A stretch of DNA of 64,000 nt from an uncultured Faecalibacterium sp. (GCA_937880095.1 CALFLK010000020.1:59401-123400); one strand, 5' to 3'; shown: positions 8,732-18,875, numbered from the stretch's first letter. Translations and numbers: made by a program. The notes: generated by a model not told the origin, from the letters alone.

Positions 8732-9613
8732 TTAGAATCGATCCGGACGCTGCCAATCCTTGATGTCCTTCACTTCGTCGTACATCATCGCATAGCTGTC
8801 ATAACGGGTCTTAGAAATTTCGCCCCGCTCCAATGCTGCCAGAATTTCGCAGCCTTTTTCGCTTCGATGCGCACAACCGGTAAATTTGCACTTGCCCAAA
8901 TACGGGCGGAACTCCGGAAATGCAAGCTCCAGATTTTCCTTCGGGATATAGCAGGCTTTTCCGGTATCCAAGCTGGCAAAACCGGGAGTATCTGCAATCC
9001 GTCCGCCAAAGGCTTCAAAAATGGTCACTTCACGAGTGGTATGGCGACCGCGACCCAACTTCTGGCTGATTTCACCAGTCTGCTGACCCAGCTCCGGCAA
9101 AAGTGCATTCAGCAGCGTAGACTTGCCCACACCGGAGTTTCCGCAGAAAGCACACAGCCGACCATTGATCCATTCCTTGATTTCCGCAAGACCTGCGCCG
9201 ATCTCGTAATTCACATGAATAAACGGAATCGTGGACTTGGCATAGGCATCCTCCAAAAATTTGGTTTCTGCCAAATCGCCTTTGGTGCAGATGATAACCG
9301 GCTGGACACCTTTATCCACAGCGATTGCGCTGAGCTTATCCAGCACCAACGTGCTGGGGACAGGCTGGGTCGTGCTGGCAACCAGAAACAGTACATCCAG
9401 ATTGGCAATCGGCGGACGCACAAACACATTTTTACGCTCTGCGATCTGCGCAATCACGGTACCGCCGTTCTCGGTTTCCAGCGTTACGTTGTCACCCGCT
9501 ACTGGGGAGATTTTACGCTTACGGAAAATGCCCTTTGCTTTACATTCCAGCACCTCGCTGCCTACCTTTACATAGTAAAAGCCGCCGATGCCCTTTACAA
9601 CATAACCATTCAT
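8732..9613 (-). CDS. rsgA: Ribosome small-subunit biogenesis GTPase RsgA
   Basis: The protein has 293 aa. It is a circularly permuted GTPase that helps late 30S subunit maturation. An N-terminal OB fold (GIGGFYYVKVG) is followed by the permuted G motifs: G4 ICTKGDLAE (NKxD-like), G1 GNSGVGKSTLLNALLP and G3 DTPGF, then the zinc-binding tail CKFTGCAHRSEKGC. The ATG used lies 2 bases after the prkC stop; a TTG four codons earlier inside prkC, with GGGAG in front, is a possible alternative. As in Bacillus it follows the PASTA kinase gene. Confidence 0.95.
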   Translation of the reverse strand: MNGYVVKGIGGFYYVKVGSEVLECKAKGIFRKRKISPVAGDNVTLETENGGTVIAQIAERKNVFVRPPIANLDVLFLVASTTQPVPSTLVLDKLSAIAVDKGVQPVIICTKGDLAETKFLEDAYAKSTIPFIHVNYEIGAGLAEIKEWINGRLCAFCGNSGVGKSTLLNALLPELGQQTGEISQKLGRGRHTTREVTIFEAFGGRIADTPGFASLDTGKACYIPKENLELAFPEFRPYLGKCKFTGCAHRSEKGCEILAALERGEISKTRYDSYAMMYDEVKDIKDWQRPDRF

Positions 9614-9615
9614 AC

Positions 9616-11466
9616 TCAATTCCAACGGTCTCCCACTTTGGAAATCCAGCTGCTCAACTGGTCAACTGCATCCTGTACGGTATCGCTTCCGGATTCACCG
9701 CTACCTTCTTCCTCATCTTCCCATTCCTCATCCGGGTCCGGGGTGGGTTCGGGTGTAGCTGTCGGTTCCGGAGTGGGCTCGGGACCGTCCGAAATATCAA
9801 TCGACACACGGGTATTGATCTTCAGTTCGGTACCCGGTGCATAGCCCTGACCACAAACCAGACCGGGCTGTACATCCGACCATACATGATTTGCCACACC
9901 TACACTCAGCTTATGAGAGGACAACAGACGAACTGCTTCTTCATAAGACAAGCCGGTCAAATCAGGAACATCCGTGGTATTAGAAACTTGCGGGCGGCTG
10001 ACAAAAACAGTAACCGTAGAGCCCGCTTCCACCTTGGTACCTGCCTCCGGTTCCGTTCCGATAACGGTACCGACGGCAATGTTGGGGTCAACGCGCTCCA
10101 GCATCATAACATACAGACCCTTTTCCTTCAGCAGGGCTTCGGCGTCTGCACTAACCATGCTGGTCAGCTGTGGGATTTCCTCGTAACGAGTACCCAGAGA
10201 AACGTACAGCTTCACTTCCTGACCGGTCTTAACGGTACGGCCCTCGCGGGGGGACTGCTTGTAAATCACACCGGCTTCATAATCCGGGTTATAGTTTTCT
10301 TCAAACACAAACTTAACCTGAGAAGCCAGCGGGTCTTTCTGTGCATCTTCCTTGGTCATGCCCTCAAAAGAGGTAACGATAACATCCTCGTTCTGCTCGA
10401 ACAAAGAGTTATTCGCATTGGTCAGGATGGTAAAGCACATGACCGCACAACCCACACAGAATGCCAGCGTTACGCCGAACAAAATCGGCATAAACAAGCT
10501 CTTCTTTTTCTTGGTTTTTTGCACAGTCTTTTGACCTGCAGCTTTTTCAGTTTCGTTTTTTGTTTGTTTCATAGCTTTATCCATTATTCCTGCCGGCACC
10601 TGAACCGGCATATATTTGTATTCAAAGCGAATTTCGGGATCTTCCTTAAATTTGCGGATATCCTCCAACATCGCTGCTGCGGTAGGATAACGCTGTTCCG
10701 GGTCTTTTGCCATTGCGTGCTCTGTAATCTGAATCAATGCTTCCGGCACATCCGTTGTGATTTCTGCCAGCGGAGGCGGTGCATCCGAAATCTGCTTGAT
10801 TGCCACCTCAACCACACTGCCCTTTTCAAACGGCAGCTTACCGCTGAGCATTTCGTACATCATAATACCGACCGAGTAAATATCGCTCTTTGCGTCGGTC
10901 ACATCGCCCTTTGCCTGCTCCGGGCTGATATAGTGTACACTGCCCATTGCTTTACCGCTGAGCAGCTGGTTTTCTGCACGGGAAATACGCGCAATGCCAA
11001 AGTCCATCATGCGCAGACCGCCGCTGGGCAGAAGCATGATGTTCTGGGGCTTTACGTCACGATGCACCACACCGTTTTCGTGGGCGTGCTGCAATGCCTG
11101 CAAAATCTCGCTGGTGAAATGCACCGTTTCTTTCCAAGTGAGCTTACCGCCGCGCTGGTCCAGATAGGTGCGCAGGGTGATGCCGTCCACATACTCCATT
11201 ACAATATACTGGAGTTTATCGGTGACCGAAACATCATACACCTTTACGATGTTGGGGTGGTCCAGCATAGAGATTGCTTTGGACTCATTTTTGAAGCGGC
11301 GCACCAGATCCGGGTCGTTCATATATTCTTCCCGCAGGACCTTTACGGCAACCGTATCGCCTGTGCGCAAATCTTTGCCTTTATATACATTGGCCATGCC
11401 ACCGGAACCGATGAGACTCGTGATCTCATAGATTCCATCCAGCTTTGTTCCAATCAATTTATCCAT
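9616..11466 (-). CDS. prkC: Serine/threonine protein kinase with PASTA domains
   Basis: The protein has 616 aa. A Hanks-type kinase domain (residues 1-270) has the P-loop IGSGGMANVYKG, catalytic loop HRDVKPQNIM, DFG as MDFGIAR, and activation loop SVHYISPEQAKG. A Lys-rich juxtamembrane segment leads to one membrane helix (about 322-345) and three extracellular PASTA repeats (about 355-560), the last with DVPDLTGLSYEEAVRLL. The end is a Pro/Thr/Glu-rich tail (PTPEPTATPEP). PASTA kinases sense muropeptides or lipid II and control cell wall synthesis and spore germination. The gene overlaps its phosphatase prpC by 8 bases. Confidence 0.96.
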   Translation of the reverse strand: MDKLIGTKLDGIYEITSLIGSGGMANVYKGKDLRTGDTVAVKVLREEYMNDPDLVRRFKNESKAISMLDHPNIVKVYDVSVTDKLQYIVMEYVDGITLRTYLDQRGGKLTWKETVHFTSEILQALQHAHENGVVHRDVKPQNIMLLPSGGLRMMDFGIARISRAENQLLSGKAMGSVHYISPEQAKGDVTDAKSDIYSVGIMMYEMLSGKLPFEKGSVVEVAIKQISDAPPPLAEITTDVPEALIQITEHAMAKDPEQRYPTAAAMLEDIRKFKEDPEIRFEYKYMPVQVPAGIMDKAMKQTKNETEKAAGQKTVQKTKKKKSLFMPILFGVTLAFCVGCAVMCFTILTNANNSLFEQNEDVIVTSFEGMTKEDAQKDPLASQVKFVFEENYNPDYEAGVIYKQSPREGRTVKTGQEVKLYVSLGTRYEEIPQLTSMVSADAEALLKEKGLYVMMLERVDPNIAVGTVIGTEPEAGTKVEAGSTVTVFVSRPQVSNTTDVPDLTGLSYEEAVRLLSSHKLSVGVANHVWSDVQPGLVCGQGYAPGTELKINTRVSIDISDGPEPTPEPTATPEPTPDPDEEWEDEEEGSGESGSDTVQDAVDQLSSWISKVGDRWN

Positions 11467-12202
11467 TTTGCTCCTCCATATCCGGTGCTGCCAGCAAAAC
11501 CGTCACATTATCCGGACCGCCGCAGGCGTTTGCCGTATCGACCAACACTTGCGCTGCCTCGAAAAACGATTCCTGCGACAAAATGCTTTCGATCCGCTCA
11601 ACAGGCACCGCATTGGTCAACCCGTCCGAGCAGAGCATCAGCATTTCATCTCTGCTTAGCTGACTGGAAGTATACTCCGGTTCGACTGTTTTTTCTACCC
11701 CCAACGCCCGTGTAATGACGTTTTTGCGGGGATGAATTTTTGCTTCTTCCGGCGTAATTGCACCTTTATTGACCAGTTCCTGCACATAGGAATGATCCTG
11801 TGTCAGCTGCGTCAGCTTTCCTGCCCGATACTGATAGCAGCGGGAATCGCCCACATGCACAATGTGCGCAGTATCCCCCATAATCATTACCAGTACCGCT
11901 GTTGTACCCATACCCTGATAGCGGATTTCTTCCTGCGCACGCTGATGTACAACTTTGTTTGCTTCATCCAGCGCCGCCATCAAAAAGCCACGCGGACCCG
12001 TTTCATACGAGGGGTCCCAGCACATCATTCGCTCTTCCAGCGTATCACAGGCAAGCGTTGACGCCAATTTACCGCCATTTGCACCGCCCATGCCGTCACA
12101 GACAAGTGCCCAGGCAGTTCCATCCGATAAACAGCCAGCCCGGTAGTTATCCTGATTTTCGCTGCGCACGCAGCCTACATCAGTACTTCCGCTCAATCGC
12201 AT
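11459..12202 (-). CDS. prpC: PP2C-family serine/threonine phosphatase (Stp/PrpC)
   Basis: The protein has 247 aa. It reverses PrkC phosphorylation in the cytoplasm. PPM motifs are present: TDVGCVRSENQDN (motif 1, metal-binding Asp), VCDGMGGANGG (DGMGG), GDSRCYQYRAGKLTQLTQDHS, CSDGLTNAV, and the C-terminal GGPDNVTVLLA (GxDN). The domain is full length with no extra regions. It overlaps rlmN by 10 bases and prkC by 8, so phosphatase and kinase are translated as a coupled pair. Confidence 0.96.
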   Translation of the reverse strand: MRLSGSTDVGCVRSENQDNYRAGCLSDGTAWALVCDGMGGANGGKLASTLACDTLEERMMCWDPSYETGPRGFLMAALDEANKVVHQRAQEEIRYQGMGTTAVLVMIMGDTAHIVHVGDSRCYQYRAGKLTQLTQDHSYVQELVNKGAITPEEAKIHPRKNVITRALGVEKTVEPEYTSSQLSRDEMLMLCSDGLTNAVPVERIESILSQESFFEAAQVLVDTANACGGPDNVTVLLAAPDMEEQNG

Positions 12203-13245
12203 TTACCGTTCTCCTTTTCCTGCATTTCTTCGCGCCGCAGCTGACCACAGGCAGCACTGATTTCGCTGCCCAGGCGACGGCGGACGGTTGCGTTTACACC
12301 AAGGTCGGTCAAAAGTTTCTGGAAACGACGCACGTTTTCCGCATCCGATGCGGAATAAGGGCTGCCGTCCACCGGGTTAATCGGAATCAGATTGACGTGT
12401 GCGCCCATACCCCGAATCAGCTGTGCCAGTTTGCGGGCACAAGCATCGGTATCATTCACACCGCGCACCATGGAGTATTCAAAGCTCACACGGCGACCGG
12501 TAGTCTTTTGGTAATCGCGCACCACCGGCATCAGCTTTTCCAGCGGGAATGCGTTGTTGACCGGCATCATGCTGCTGCGGATGTCATTGAACGGTGCGTG
12601 CAGTGACACCGAAAGGGTCAGCTGCAAATTCTCCTGTGCCAGACGCTCGATACCCGGCACCAGACCGCAGGTAGAAAGGCTGATGTTGCGCATACCAATA
12701 TTCACGCCGTCGGGCGAAGAAATGATATGCAGGAAATCCATCACGTTCTCGTAGTTATCCAGCGGCTCACCAATGCCCATCAGAACGATGTGGGAGATAC
12801 GCTCGCCGATATCCCGCTGTGCGGTATAAATTTCCGATACAATTTCGCCGGCTTCCAGATTGCGCACACGGCCTGCCTGCGTGGATGCACAGAAACGGCA
12901 GCCCATACGGCAGCCAACCTGCGTGGATACGCAGACGGTGTTACCATAATTATAGCGCATTACGACGGTTTCAATGCAGTTACCATCTGCCATACGCAGC
13001 AAATATTTCACCGTACCGTCTTTTGCTTCCTGACGGCGCTCAATGACCGGCGCAGAAATGTACCAATTTTCTTCCAGCTGAGCCAGCAGCTTTTTCGGCT
13101 GATCGGTCATCTGGGAAAAATCCGTCATCAGCTTTTGATGAATCCAGTGAAAAATCTGCTTTGCCCGAAAGCTCGGCTGCCCCAGCTCTTTCAGCAGAGC
13201 GCCCAGCTGTTCCAGCGTCAGAGAGGATAAACACTTTTTTTCCAT
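12193..13245 (-). CDS. rlmN: Dual-specificity 23S rRNA/tRNA adenine-C2 methyltransferase (radical SAM)
   Basis: The protein has 350 aa, normal for RlmN. It methylates C2 of A2503 in 23S rRNA and A37 of some tRNAs. The radical SAM cluster motif is CRMGCRFCAST (Cx3Cx2C), preceded by CVSTQVGC. GEPLDNYENV and the catalytic methyl-carrier cysteine in AACGQLR near the C-terminus are also present. The start ATG shares bases with the rsmB stop (TGATG) and follows GGAGAAACG inside rsmB. The longer upstream frame is rsmB out of frame and was not used. Confidence 0.96.
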   Translation of the reverse strand: MEKKCLSSLTLEQLGALLKELGQPSFRAKQIFHWIHQKLMTDFSQMTDQPKKLLAQLEENWYISAPVIERRQEAKDGTVKYLLRMADGNCIETVVMRYNYGNTVCVSTQVGCRMGCRFCASTQAGRVRNLEAGEIVSEIYTAQRDIGERISHIVLMGIGEPLDNYENVMDFLHIISSPDGVNIGMRNISLSTCGLVPGIERLAQENLQLTLSVSLHAPFNDIRSSMMPVNNAFPLEKLMPVVRDYQKTTGRRVSFEYSMVRGVNDTDACARKLAQLIRGMGAHVNLIPINPVDGSPYSASDAENVRRFQKLLTDLGVNATVRRRLGSEISAACGQLRREEMQEKENGKCD

Positions 13246-14549
13246 CAACGTTTCTCCATTGCACAAATAAAAAATCCGTCCATACCGGTGTGATTCGGTA
13301 CAGAAACTGCACCAAACGCGCCATAAGGCATAGTATCGGGCAGATACGGCACATCGCATACGGTAAATTCCGGATGACGGTGCAAAAATGCCTCAATCTG
13401 CTTTTCGTTTTCGTCCGGGTTCAGGGTACAGGTAGAATACACCAATCGACCGCCGACCCGCAAGCAGGCAGCTGCCTGCTCCAAAATTTCTTTCTGCAAA
13501 GCGACCAGCTCTGCCAGACCGGAAACATCCTTATAGCGGATATCCGGTTTCTTGCGCAGGATACCCAGGCCGGAGCAAGGCACATCCGCCAGAATGCGGT
13601 CCGCCTGTGCAAAATCCGGGTTATATACTGCTGCATTGTTCTGGATTGCTTTTGCGCAGGTAAGTCCCCCACGCTCCAGCGTTTTTTGCAGCAGGGACAC
13701 ACGGTTTTCCGACACATCGCAGCTGGTCAGGCTGCCTTTATCCTGCATTTGCTGGGCGATGGTCAAGCTCTTGCCACCGGGTGCTGCGCACAAATCAACG
13801 ATGGTATCACCGGGCTGTGCTTGCAGCGCAAGGGCTGCCAGCTGGCTGGTACAACCCTGTACATGGAACAAGCCCTCTTTGAAAGACGGCACTTCCGCAG
13901 GGCTGCCCGCAAACTGCACCAAAAGGCAGTTGGGAATCTGGCAATGCTCTACGCTTTTTACGCCTTCTGCCAGCAGACGCTTTTCCAGTTCTTCAGCAGA
14001 GGTGCGTAGCGTGTTAACGCGAATCGCAGTTTCCCGTGCGGTATCGGTTGCCGTCAAAATGGCTTCGGCGTCTTCCGGGTACCAGCGCAGGAAATGCGCC
14101 GCTACAGACGGACTGACCGAACCAAGCACAGACAATCGCTCGGTTTCATTTTTGAACTTTGCCTGCGATAAATCGTAGCTGCCCGCACGGCGCAGCACGG
14201 CATTAACCATACCGGATGCGCTGGACTTTTTGAACGCACGAGTCAACTTGACCGCTTCATTTACTGCCGCAGAGGGAGGTGTATGCAGATAGCGCATCTG
14301 AACCAGACCGCTGCGCAGGATGGCACGCACAGGTGCATCCAGCTTTTCCACCGGCTTTTTCAAAAACTGATTCAAGATGAAATCCAGCGTATTCCGATGC
14401 TCCAGCACCTGATAAAACATTGCAGAGGTAAACGCACGGTCTGCCGGAGAAAGGGCGTGCTTTTTCAGCATACCGTCCAGAACTAGATTGCCGTAACCGC
14501 CTTCTTCCACGCGCATCAGGGCTTCCGCCACCAGATAACGCGCCGTCAC
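13245..14549 (-). CDS. rsmB: 16S rRNA (cytosine-967-C5) methyltransferase
   Basis: The protein has 434 aa. An N-terminal NusB-like RNA-binding domain (residues 1-130) precedes a Rossmann SAM domain with DLCAAPGGKS (motif I), DVPCSGLGILRKKPD (motif IV with the Pro-Cys pair) and the catalytic cysteine in YSTCTLNPDEN (motif VI). It methylates C967 of 16S rRNA. It overlaps fmt by 4 bases (ATGA-type) and shares a stop-start with rlmN. The same fmt-rsmB-rlmN order occurs in Bacillus. Confidence 0.95.
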   Translation of the reverse strand: MTARYLVAEALMRVEEGGYGNLVLDGMLKKHALSPADRAFTSAMFYQVLEHRNTLDFILNQFLKKPVEKLDAPVRAILRSGLVQMRYLHTPPSAAVNEAVKLTRAFKKSSASGMVNAVLRRAGSYDLSQAKFKNETERLSVLGSVSPSVAAHFLRWYPEDAEAILTATDTARETAIRVNTLRTSAEELEKRLLAEGVKSVEHCQIPNCLLVQFAGSPAEVPSFKEGLFHVQGCTSQLAALALQAQPGDTIVDLCAAPGGKSLTIAQQMQDKGSLTSCDVSENRVSLLQKTLERGGLTCAKAIQNNAAVYNPDFAQADRILADVPCSGLGILRKKPDIRYKDVSGLAELVALQKEILEQAAACLRVGGRLVYSTCTLNPDENEKQIEAFLHRHPEFTVCDVPYLPDTMPYGAFGAVSVPNHTGMDGFFICAMEKR

Positions 14550-15466
14550 AGGTTATCTCCTGTCTTCAAGCGCAGACCTGCTGCCCATGCACTGCCGTCC
14601 ATCGGCTTAGAGCCCTCGGGCACAACACGGCACAACTCGACTGCGCCAGTACCACAGGCAACCACCAAGGGTTTGACACTCAAAACCGTACCCGCAGGTG
14701 CATTCGTGGGATTTTCTGCCAGATGGCACTGCTGCACCTTGATGCGCTTGCCCTCACGCATGAACCATGCTACCGGCCAGGAATACATACCACGCACCCA
14801 GTTATGGATGTGGTCTGCATCCTCGGCAAAGCGGAACTCTGCCATTTCCTTGGTCAGCATGGGAGCCAGACTTGCATTCTCGTGAGACTGCTTTTCCGGG
14901 GTGATGCTGCCGGATTCAATCAAAGGCAGTACCTCGCACAGAGCCTGTGCGCCAATGGCGGTAACACGGTCAAACAGCTCTTCGCTGGTTTCCTCGCTGC
15001 CAATTGCCAACTTTTTGCACATCAGTACATCGCCGGTGTCCAAGCCTTCGTCCATCTGCATGATGGAAACGCCGGTTTCAGCATCGCCATTCAGGACAGA
15101 CCACTGCACGGGTGCGCTGCCGCGGTACTTGGGCAGCAGAGATACGTGCAGGTTGATGCAGCCGTACTTGGGCATTGCTAAAATCTGTGCGGGCAAAATG
15201 CAGCCGTAAGCCACAACTACGATAATATCCGGGTTCAGGCTGCGGATGTTTTCATCTTCGCCGCCATCCCGCAAGGTACGGGGCTGGAACACAGGGGTAC
15301 CATGCTCCAGTGCAACCTGCTTTGCAGGGGGTGCAGTCAAAACCTGCTTGCGGCCGACGGGTTTATCACGGCGGGTGTACACAGCGCAGATGTCATGTCC
15401 TGCTGCATACAACGCTTCCAGACACGCAGCGGAAATATCCGGGGTGCCCATAAAAAGGATTCGCAT
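14546..15466 (-). CDS. fmt: Methionyl-tRNA formyltransferase
   Basis: The protein has 306 aa. It formylates the initiator Met-tRNA using 10-formyl-THF. The N-terminus MRILFMGTPDISAACLEAL, the active-site region NLHVSLLPKYRGSAP, the DTGDVL motif and the C-terminal tRNA-binding domain (HNWVRGMYSWPVAW) are all typical. It lies 2 bases after def, the deformylase that removes the group it adds, and overlaps rsmB by 4 bases. Confidence 0.97.
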   Translation of the reverse strand: MRILFMGTPDISAACLEALYAAGHDICAVYTRRDKPVGRKQVLTAPPAKQVALEHGTPVFQPRTLRDGGEDENIRSLNPDIIVVVAYGCILPAQILAMPKYGCINLHVSLLPKYRGSAPVQWSVLNGDAETGVSIMQMDEGLDTGDVLMCKKLAIGSEETSEELFDRVTAIGAQALCEVLPLIESGSITPEKQSHENASLAPMLTKEMAEFRFAEDADHIHNWVRGMYSWPVAWFMREGKRIKVQQCHLAENPTNAPAGTVLSVKPLVVACGTGAVELCRVVPEGSKPMDGSAWAAGLRLKTGDNL

Positions 15467-15468
15467 AC

Positions 15469-15996
15469 TTAGTCCTCCATTGCTTCGGCGCGACCTTCTT
15501 CGGTGTCCTCATAGAAGAACTGGCTGGACTGCATAATGGTGATGCCGTCCAGATGGTCGTTTTCGTGCTGGATGCAGCGAGCCAGCAGACCGCCGGGTAC
15601 CTCCATCTCAAACCATTCGCCGTGGCGGTCCTGTGCGCGAACCTTTACGCCGACAGGGCGCTCCACTGCGCCGGTGTGACCGGGGAAAGACAGGCAGCCT
15701 TCGTAAGAAGTTTCGGTTTCCTCTGTGACAGCCAGAATTTCCGGGTTGATAAAGTCGATAAACTTGTACTCGTAATCTTCGGGGATTTCGTCCGGGCAAT
15801 CGGTGGTATCCCATACCACGAACAGGCGACGCAGCATACCAACCTGCGGAGCTGCCAGACCCACGCCATCAGCATGGATCATGGTTTCACGCATATCGTC
15901 CAGCAATTCTGCCAGACGGTCATCGAAATTGGTGACGGGGCGGCAAACCTTGTTCAGAATCGGGTCGCCTTCTTTTACAACTTTACGCAGAGCCAT
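15469..15996 (-). CDS. def: Peptide deformylase
   Basis: The protein has 175 aa. It removes the N-formyl group from nascent proteins. Three family motifs are visible: GVGLAAPQVG (motif 1), EGCLSFPG (motif 2, metal-binding Cys) and QHENDHLDG (motif 3, metal-binding His pair with catalytic Glu). The start MALRKVVKEGDPIL follows TTGGAGG at 9 bases; 15 extra in-frame codons upstream lie in the priA-def gap and lack a ribosome site. Confidence 0.96.
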   Translation of the reverse strand: MALRKVVKEGDPILNKVCRPVTNFDDRLAELLDDMRETMIHADGVGLAAPQVGMLRRLFVVWDTTDCPDEIPEDYEYKFIDFINPEILAVTEETETSYEGCLSFPGHTGAVERPVGVKVRAQDRHGEWFEMEVPGGLLARCIQHENDHLDGITIMQSSQFFYEDTEEGRAEAMED

Positions 15997-16021
15997 AATT
16001 TTATCCTCCAATATATCTTGT

Positions 16022-18283
16022 TTATAAATCACCGTCGGCATGCATATCCAAAATCACGCCTGCCTTTTGGGGCAGCTTTTCTTTTTCATAGGCGGCAAGC
16101 ACCTGACGCATCAAATCGCGGAAGGGCTTGTCTCCCCTGCATTTTACGGTGAGCTGATAACGGTATTTGTCATTGATTTTTGTAATGGTGCAGGGCGTAG
16201 GACCCAGCACCCGTAAGGGCATTTTTTCCTGTTTCGATGCCAGCTGACCCAGTAAGACCGCAAAGCGGCTGGCGGCAAAGGCAACATCCGGCTCTTTTAT
16301 ACCGGAAAAGCCTACCATGCACAGCCTGCAAAACGGCGGGTACAAGCTCAGCTTACGGAACAGGATTTCCTGCTCGTAAAAAGCATCATAATCCTGCTGT
16401 GCCGCCAGATTTAACGCAGCATCATCAGGCGCTACGGTTTGAATAATGGCATGCCCTGGGCTTTTTGCGCGACCGCCGCGACCAACGACCTGCGTAATCA
16501 GGTCGAACACGTTTTCGCAGGCACGAAAACCCTGCGCAAACAACAGCGAGTCGATACCCAAAACGCCAACCAGCGTTACATCTTCAAAGTCCAGTCCTTT
16601 AGCGACCATCTGGGTACCCAGCATGATGTCGTATTCATGCCGACCGAACTGTGCCAAAAGCCGTTCGTGGGCATCTTTGGTTGCGATGGAATCCTGATCC
16701 ATCCGCAGGATGCGTGCTTCGGGGAAAAGCTGTGCCAACTCTTCTTCGGCTTTCTGGGTACCAAAGCCCGTATATTGCAGCTTACCGCCGCAGGATGGGC
16801 AGTTTTTGGGTGCGGGGTGCATACTGCTGCCGCAGTAATGGCAAAGCAACTCCCCTTTTGCCTTGTGGTACACCATCGGCACGCTGCATTTTTCACATTT
16901 CAGTACCTGACCGCAGTCCTCACAGACGGTTACAGTCTGATAGCCGCGCCGATTCAAAAGCAGAATTGCCTGTTTGCCGTTGTGCAGTGTTTTCCGAATG
17001 GCATTTTCCATGGTGCGGCTGATATCGCCGGGATTGCCCGCTGCAAGCTCGGCACGCATATCCACCATTTCCACTGTGGGCAATGGATTGCCGCCGTAAC
17101 GCTGGGTCAGCGTCACCAGCTGATACTTGTGCATCCGGGCTGCATAATAGCTTTCTGTCGAAGGTGTAGCAGAAGCCAGCAGCAAAAGCGAGCCATTTTC
17201 TGCCGCACGCTGCCGTGCGACTTCATGTGCAGAAAAGCGTGGTGCAGATTCACTGCGGTATGTATGCTCCTGCTCCTCATCAATGATGATCAGACCAATG
17301 TCCTTCAAAGGTGCAAACACTGCGCTGCGTGTGCCGACCACAATGTCCGCACCGCCATCCTGAATCATCTGCCACTGCAAAAAGCGCTCGGTATGATTCA
17401 AAGCGGAATGCTGTACTGCCACCCTGTCACCAAAAGCAGCCTTTAAGCGGTAAATCATCTGGGGCGTCAGACCAATTTCCGGCACAAGCACCAGTGCTTT
17501 CCGCCCCAGCGCCAGACACCGCTCAATCAGCTTGACGAACACCAGCGTTTTACCGCTGCCCGTTACGCCATACAGCAATGCCCCATGAGCGGCATTGTCT
17601 GCCAAATGGGGTTCCAGTGCATCATACGCCGCTTGCTGCTGCTCCGACAGGGTAACATCCAGCGCTTTCTGCGGAATGTGGCTGTACAGGTCAATCGTCT
17701 TATTGACTTTTTCGCAGCGCAGCACACCTTTGTCACACAGCCGCTCCAGTACGTCCCTGCTGATTCCCTTTTCTTCCAAGTCATTCAGCAGACGTGGGCC
17801 GCTGCTCAAAAGCGCAACTGCCGCCAGTTGTTTTGCGGTAGGCTTCGGCTTTGTGGGCAGCGCACCAATCAGGCTGTACTGGTTTTCGGTGTGGCGGGTC
17901 AGCTGCTTTTGCAGTATGGGTGTTACACCGTCTTCTGCCAATGCCGGCTTATACAATGCGCCATATGGGATGACCGCTTTTACCGCTTCATAGTAGGTAC
18001 AAAAGGTACGCTCTCGCAGAAAAAGCACCAAACGCAGCAAATCCGGCGTCAAAGCAGCAGAATCCGGTGCTACATCATAGACCGCTTTCAGCTTGGCATT
18101 CACCGGTACTTCGTCACAGCCCAGCACAATTCCCATGCGGGGTTTTGAGCCTTTTCCGAAAGGCACCAGCACCATACTGCCGCTGCGCACCCGGTTTTCC
18201 TGATCCGGCATCACCAGATAGGTATAGAGTTTGTCGAAATGATAGGTGGTATTACTGACTGCTACTTGAACCGTCTTTGCCAT
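16022..18283 (-). CDS. priA: Primosomal protein N' (replication restart helicase PriA)
   Basis: The protein has 753 aa. An N-terminal 3'-DNA-binding domain (YTYLVMP, GSMVLVPFG) and winged helix precede a superfamily 2 helicase: Walker A GVTGSGKTLVF, DEEQ as IIDEEQEHTY, and TRSAVFAPLKD. The zinc region CEDCGQVLKCEKCSVPMVYH with CHYCGS and CPSCGG is inserted between the helicase lobes. GTQMVAKGLDFEDVTLVG and the QVVGRGGRAKSPG helicase motifs follow. It restarts stalled replication forks by loading DnaB-type helicase. Its gene lies 28 bases after gmk; the rpoZ and coaBC found here in Bacillus are missing. Confidence 0.96.
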   Translation of the reverse strand: MAKTVQVAVSNTTYHFDKLYTYLVMPDQENRVRSGSMVLVPFGKGSKPRMGIVLGCDEVPVNAKLKAVYDVAPDSAALTPDLLRLVLFLRERTFCTYYEAVKAVIPYGALYKPALAEDGVTPILQKQLTRHTENQYSLIGALPTKPKPTAKQLAAVALLSSGPRLLNDLEEKGISRDVLERLCDKGVLRCEKVNKTIDLYSHIPQKALDVTLSEQQQAAYDALEPHLADNAAHGALLYGVTGSGKTLVFVKLIERCLALGRKALVLVPEIGLTPQMIYRLKAAFGDRVAVQHSALNHTERFLQWQMIQDGGADIVVGTRSAVFAPLKDIGLIIIDEEQEHTYRSESAPRFSAHEVARQRAAENGSLLLLASATPSTESYYAARMHKYQLVTLTQRYGGNPLPTVEMVDMRAELAAGNPGDISRTMENAIRKTLHNGKQAILLLNRRGYQTVTVCEDCGQVLKCEKCSVPMVYHKAKGELLCHYCGSSMHPAPKNCPSCGGKLQYTGFGTQKAEEELAQLFPEARILRMDQDSIATKDAHERLLAQFGRHEYDIMLGTQMVAKGLDFEDVTLVGVLGIDSLLFAQGFRACENVFDLITQVVGRGGRAKSPGHAIIQTVAPDDAALNLAAQQDYDAFYEQEILFRKLSLYPPFCRLCMVGFSGIKEPDVAFAASRFAVLLGQLASKQEKMPLRVLGPTPCTITKINDKYRYQLTVKCRGDKPFRDLMRQVLAAYEKEKLPQKAGVILDMHADGDL

Positions 18284-18311
18284 ACCGCCCCTCCTTTCGA
18301 CTGTTCTTTTC

Positions 18312-18875
18312 TTATTTGCAGTGTGCGCAAATCAGCTTGTACAAATCGTCAGCGCACTGCTCCACCGTGTTGTTCACAACGCGCTCATCGTAAGTATCTG
18401 CCAGAGCCAGCTCACTGCGTGCAGTAGCCAAGCGGTTTGCCAGGCTTTCCTCGGTTTCGGTACCACGACCACGCAGACGAGCCTCCAGCTCCTTTGCGCT
18501 GGGCGGGCAGATGAATACCGTAGTTGCACCCGGATACAGGCGCTTTACATTGGAAGCACCGTTCACGTCAATGACCAGCACAACGATTTTGCCGGAGTTC
18601 AGGCGTGCATCCACTTCGCTGCGCAGCGTACCGTAGAAATTGCCGCAGTAGAAATTGGATTCCAGCACGCCGCCTTCCACCATCAGCTGCTTGAACTGCT
18701 CTACCGTGCGGAAGTGATAGCTTACGCCGTCCACTTCGCCCGGACGCGGATGACGGGTGGTTGCAGAAACCGTCTTTTCGATTTCAGGATGCGCTGCACG
18801 CATAGCTGCCACAACAGTATCTTTGCCCACACCTGCGGGACCAGACACTACGAACAAACATTTTTCATTCTCCAT
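18312..18875 (-). CDS. gmk: Guanylate kinase
   Basis: The protein has 187 aa. It phosphorylates GMP to GDP. The P-loop reads [15 protein letters not shown], where most homologues have Gly-Lys-Gly-Thr, so the Asp is a small variation. Other motifs are the GMP-binding [21 protein letters not shown], and [12 protein letters not shown]. The ATG is 9 bases after GGAGG; an earlier in-frame ATG directly abuts that site and was rejected. The start overlaps the end of remA by 11 bases. It is translated with remA as in Bacillus. Confidence 0.96.
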   Translation of the reverse strand: MENEKCLFVVSGPAGVGKDTVVAAMRAAHPEIEKTVSATTRHPRPGEVDGVSYHFRTVEQFKQLMVEGGVLESNFYCGNFYGTLRSEVDARLNSGKIVVLVIDVNGASNVKRLYPGATTVFICPPSAKELEARLRGRGTETEESLANRLATARSELALADTYDERVVNNTVEQCADDLYKLICAHCK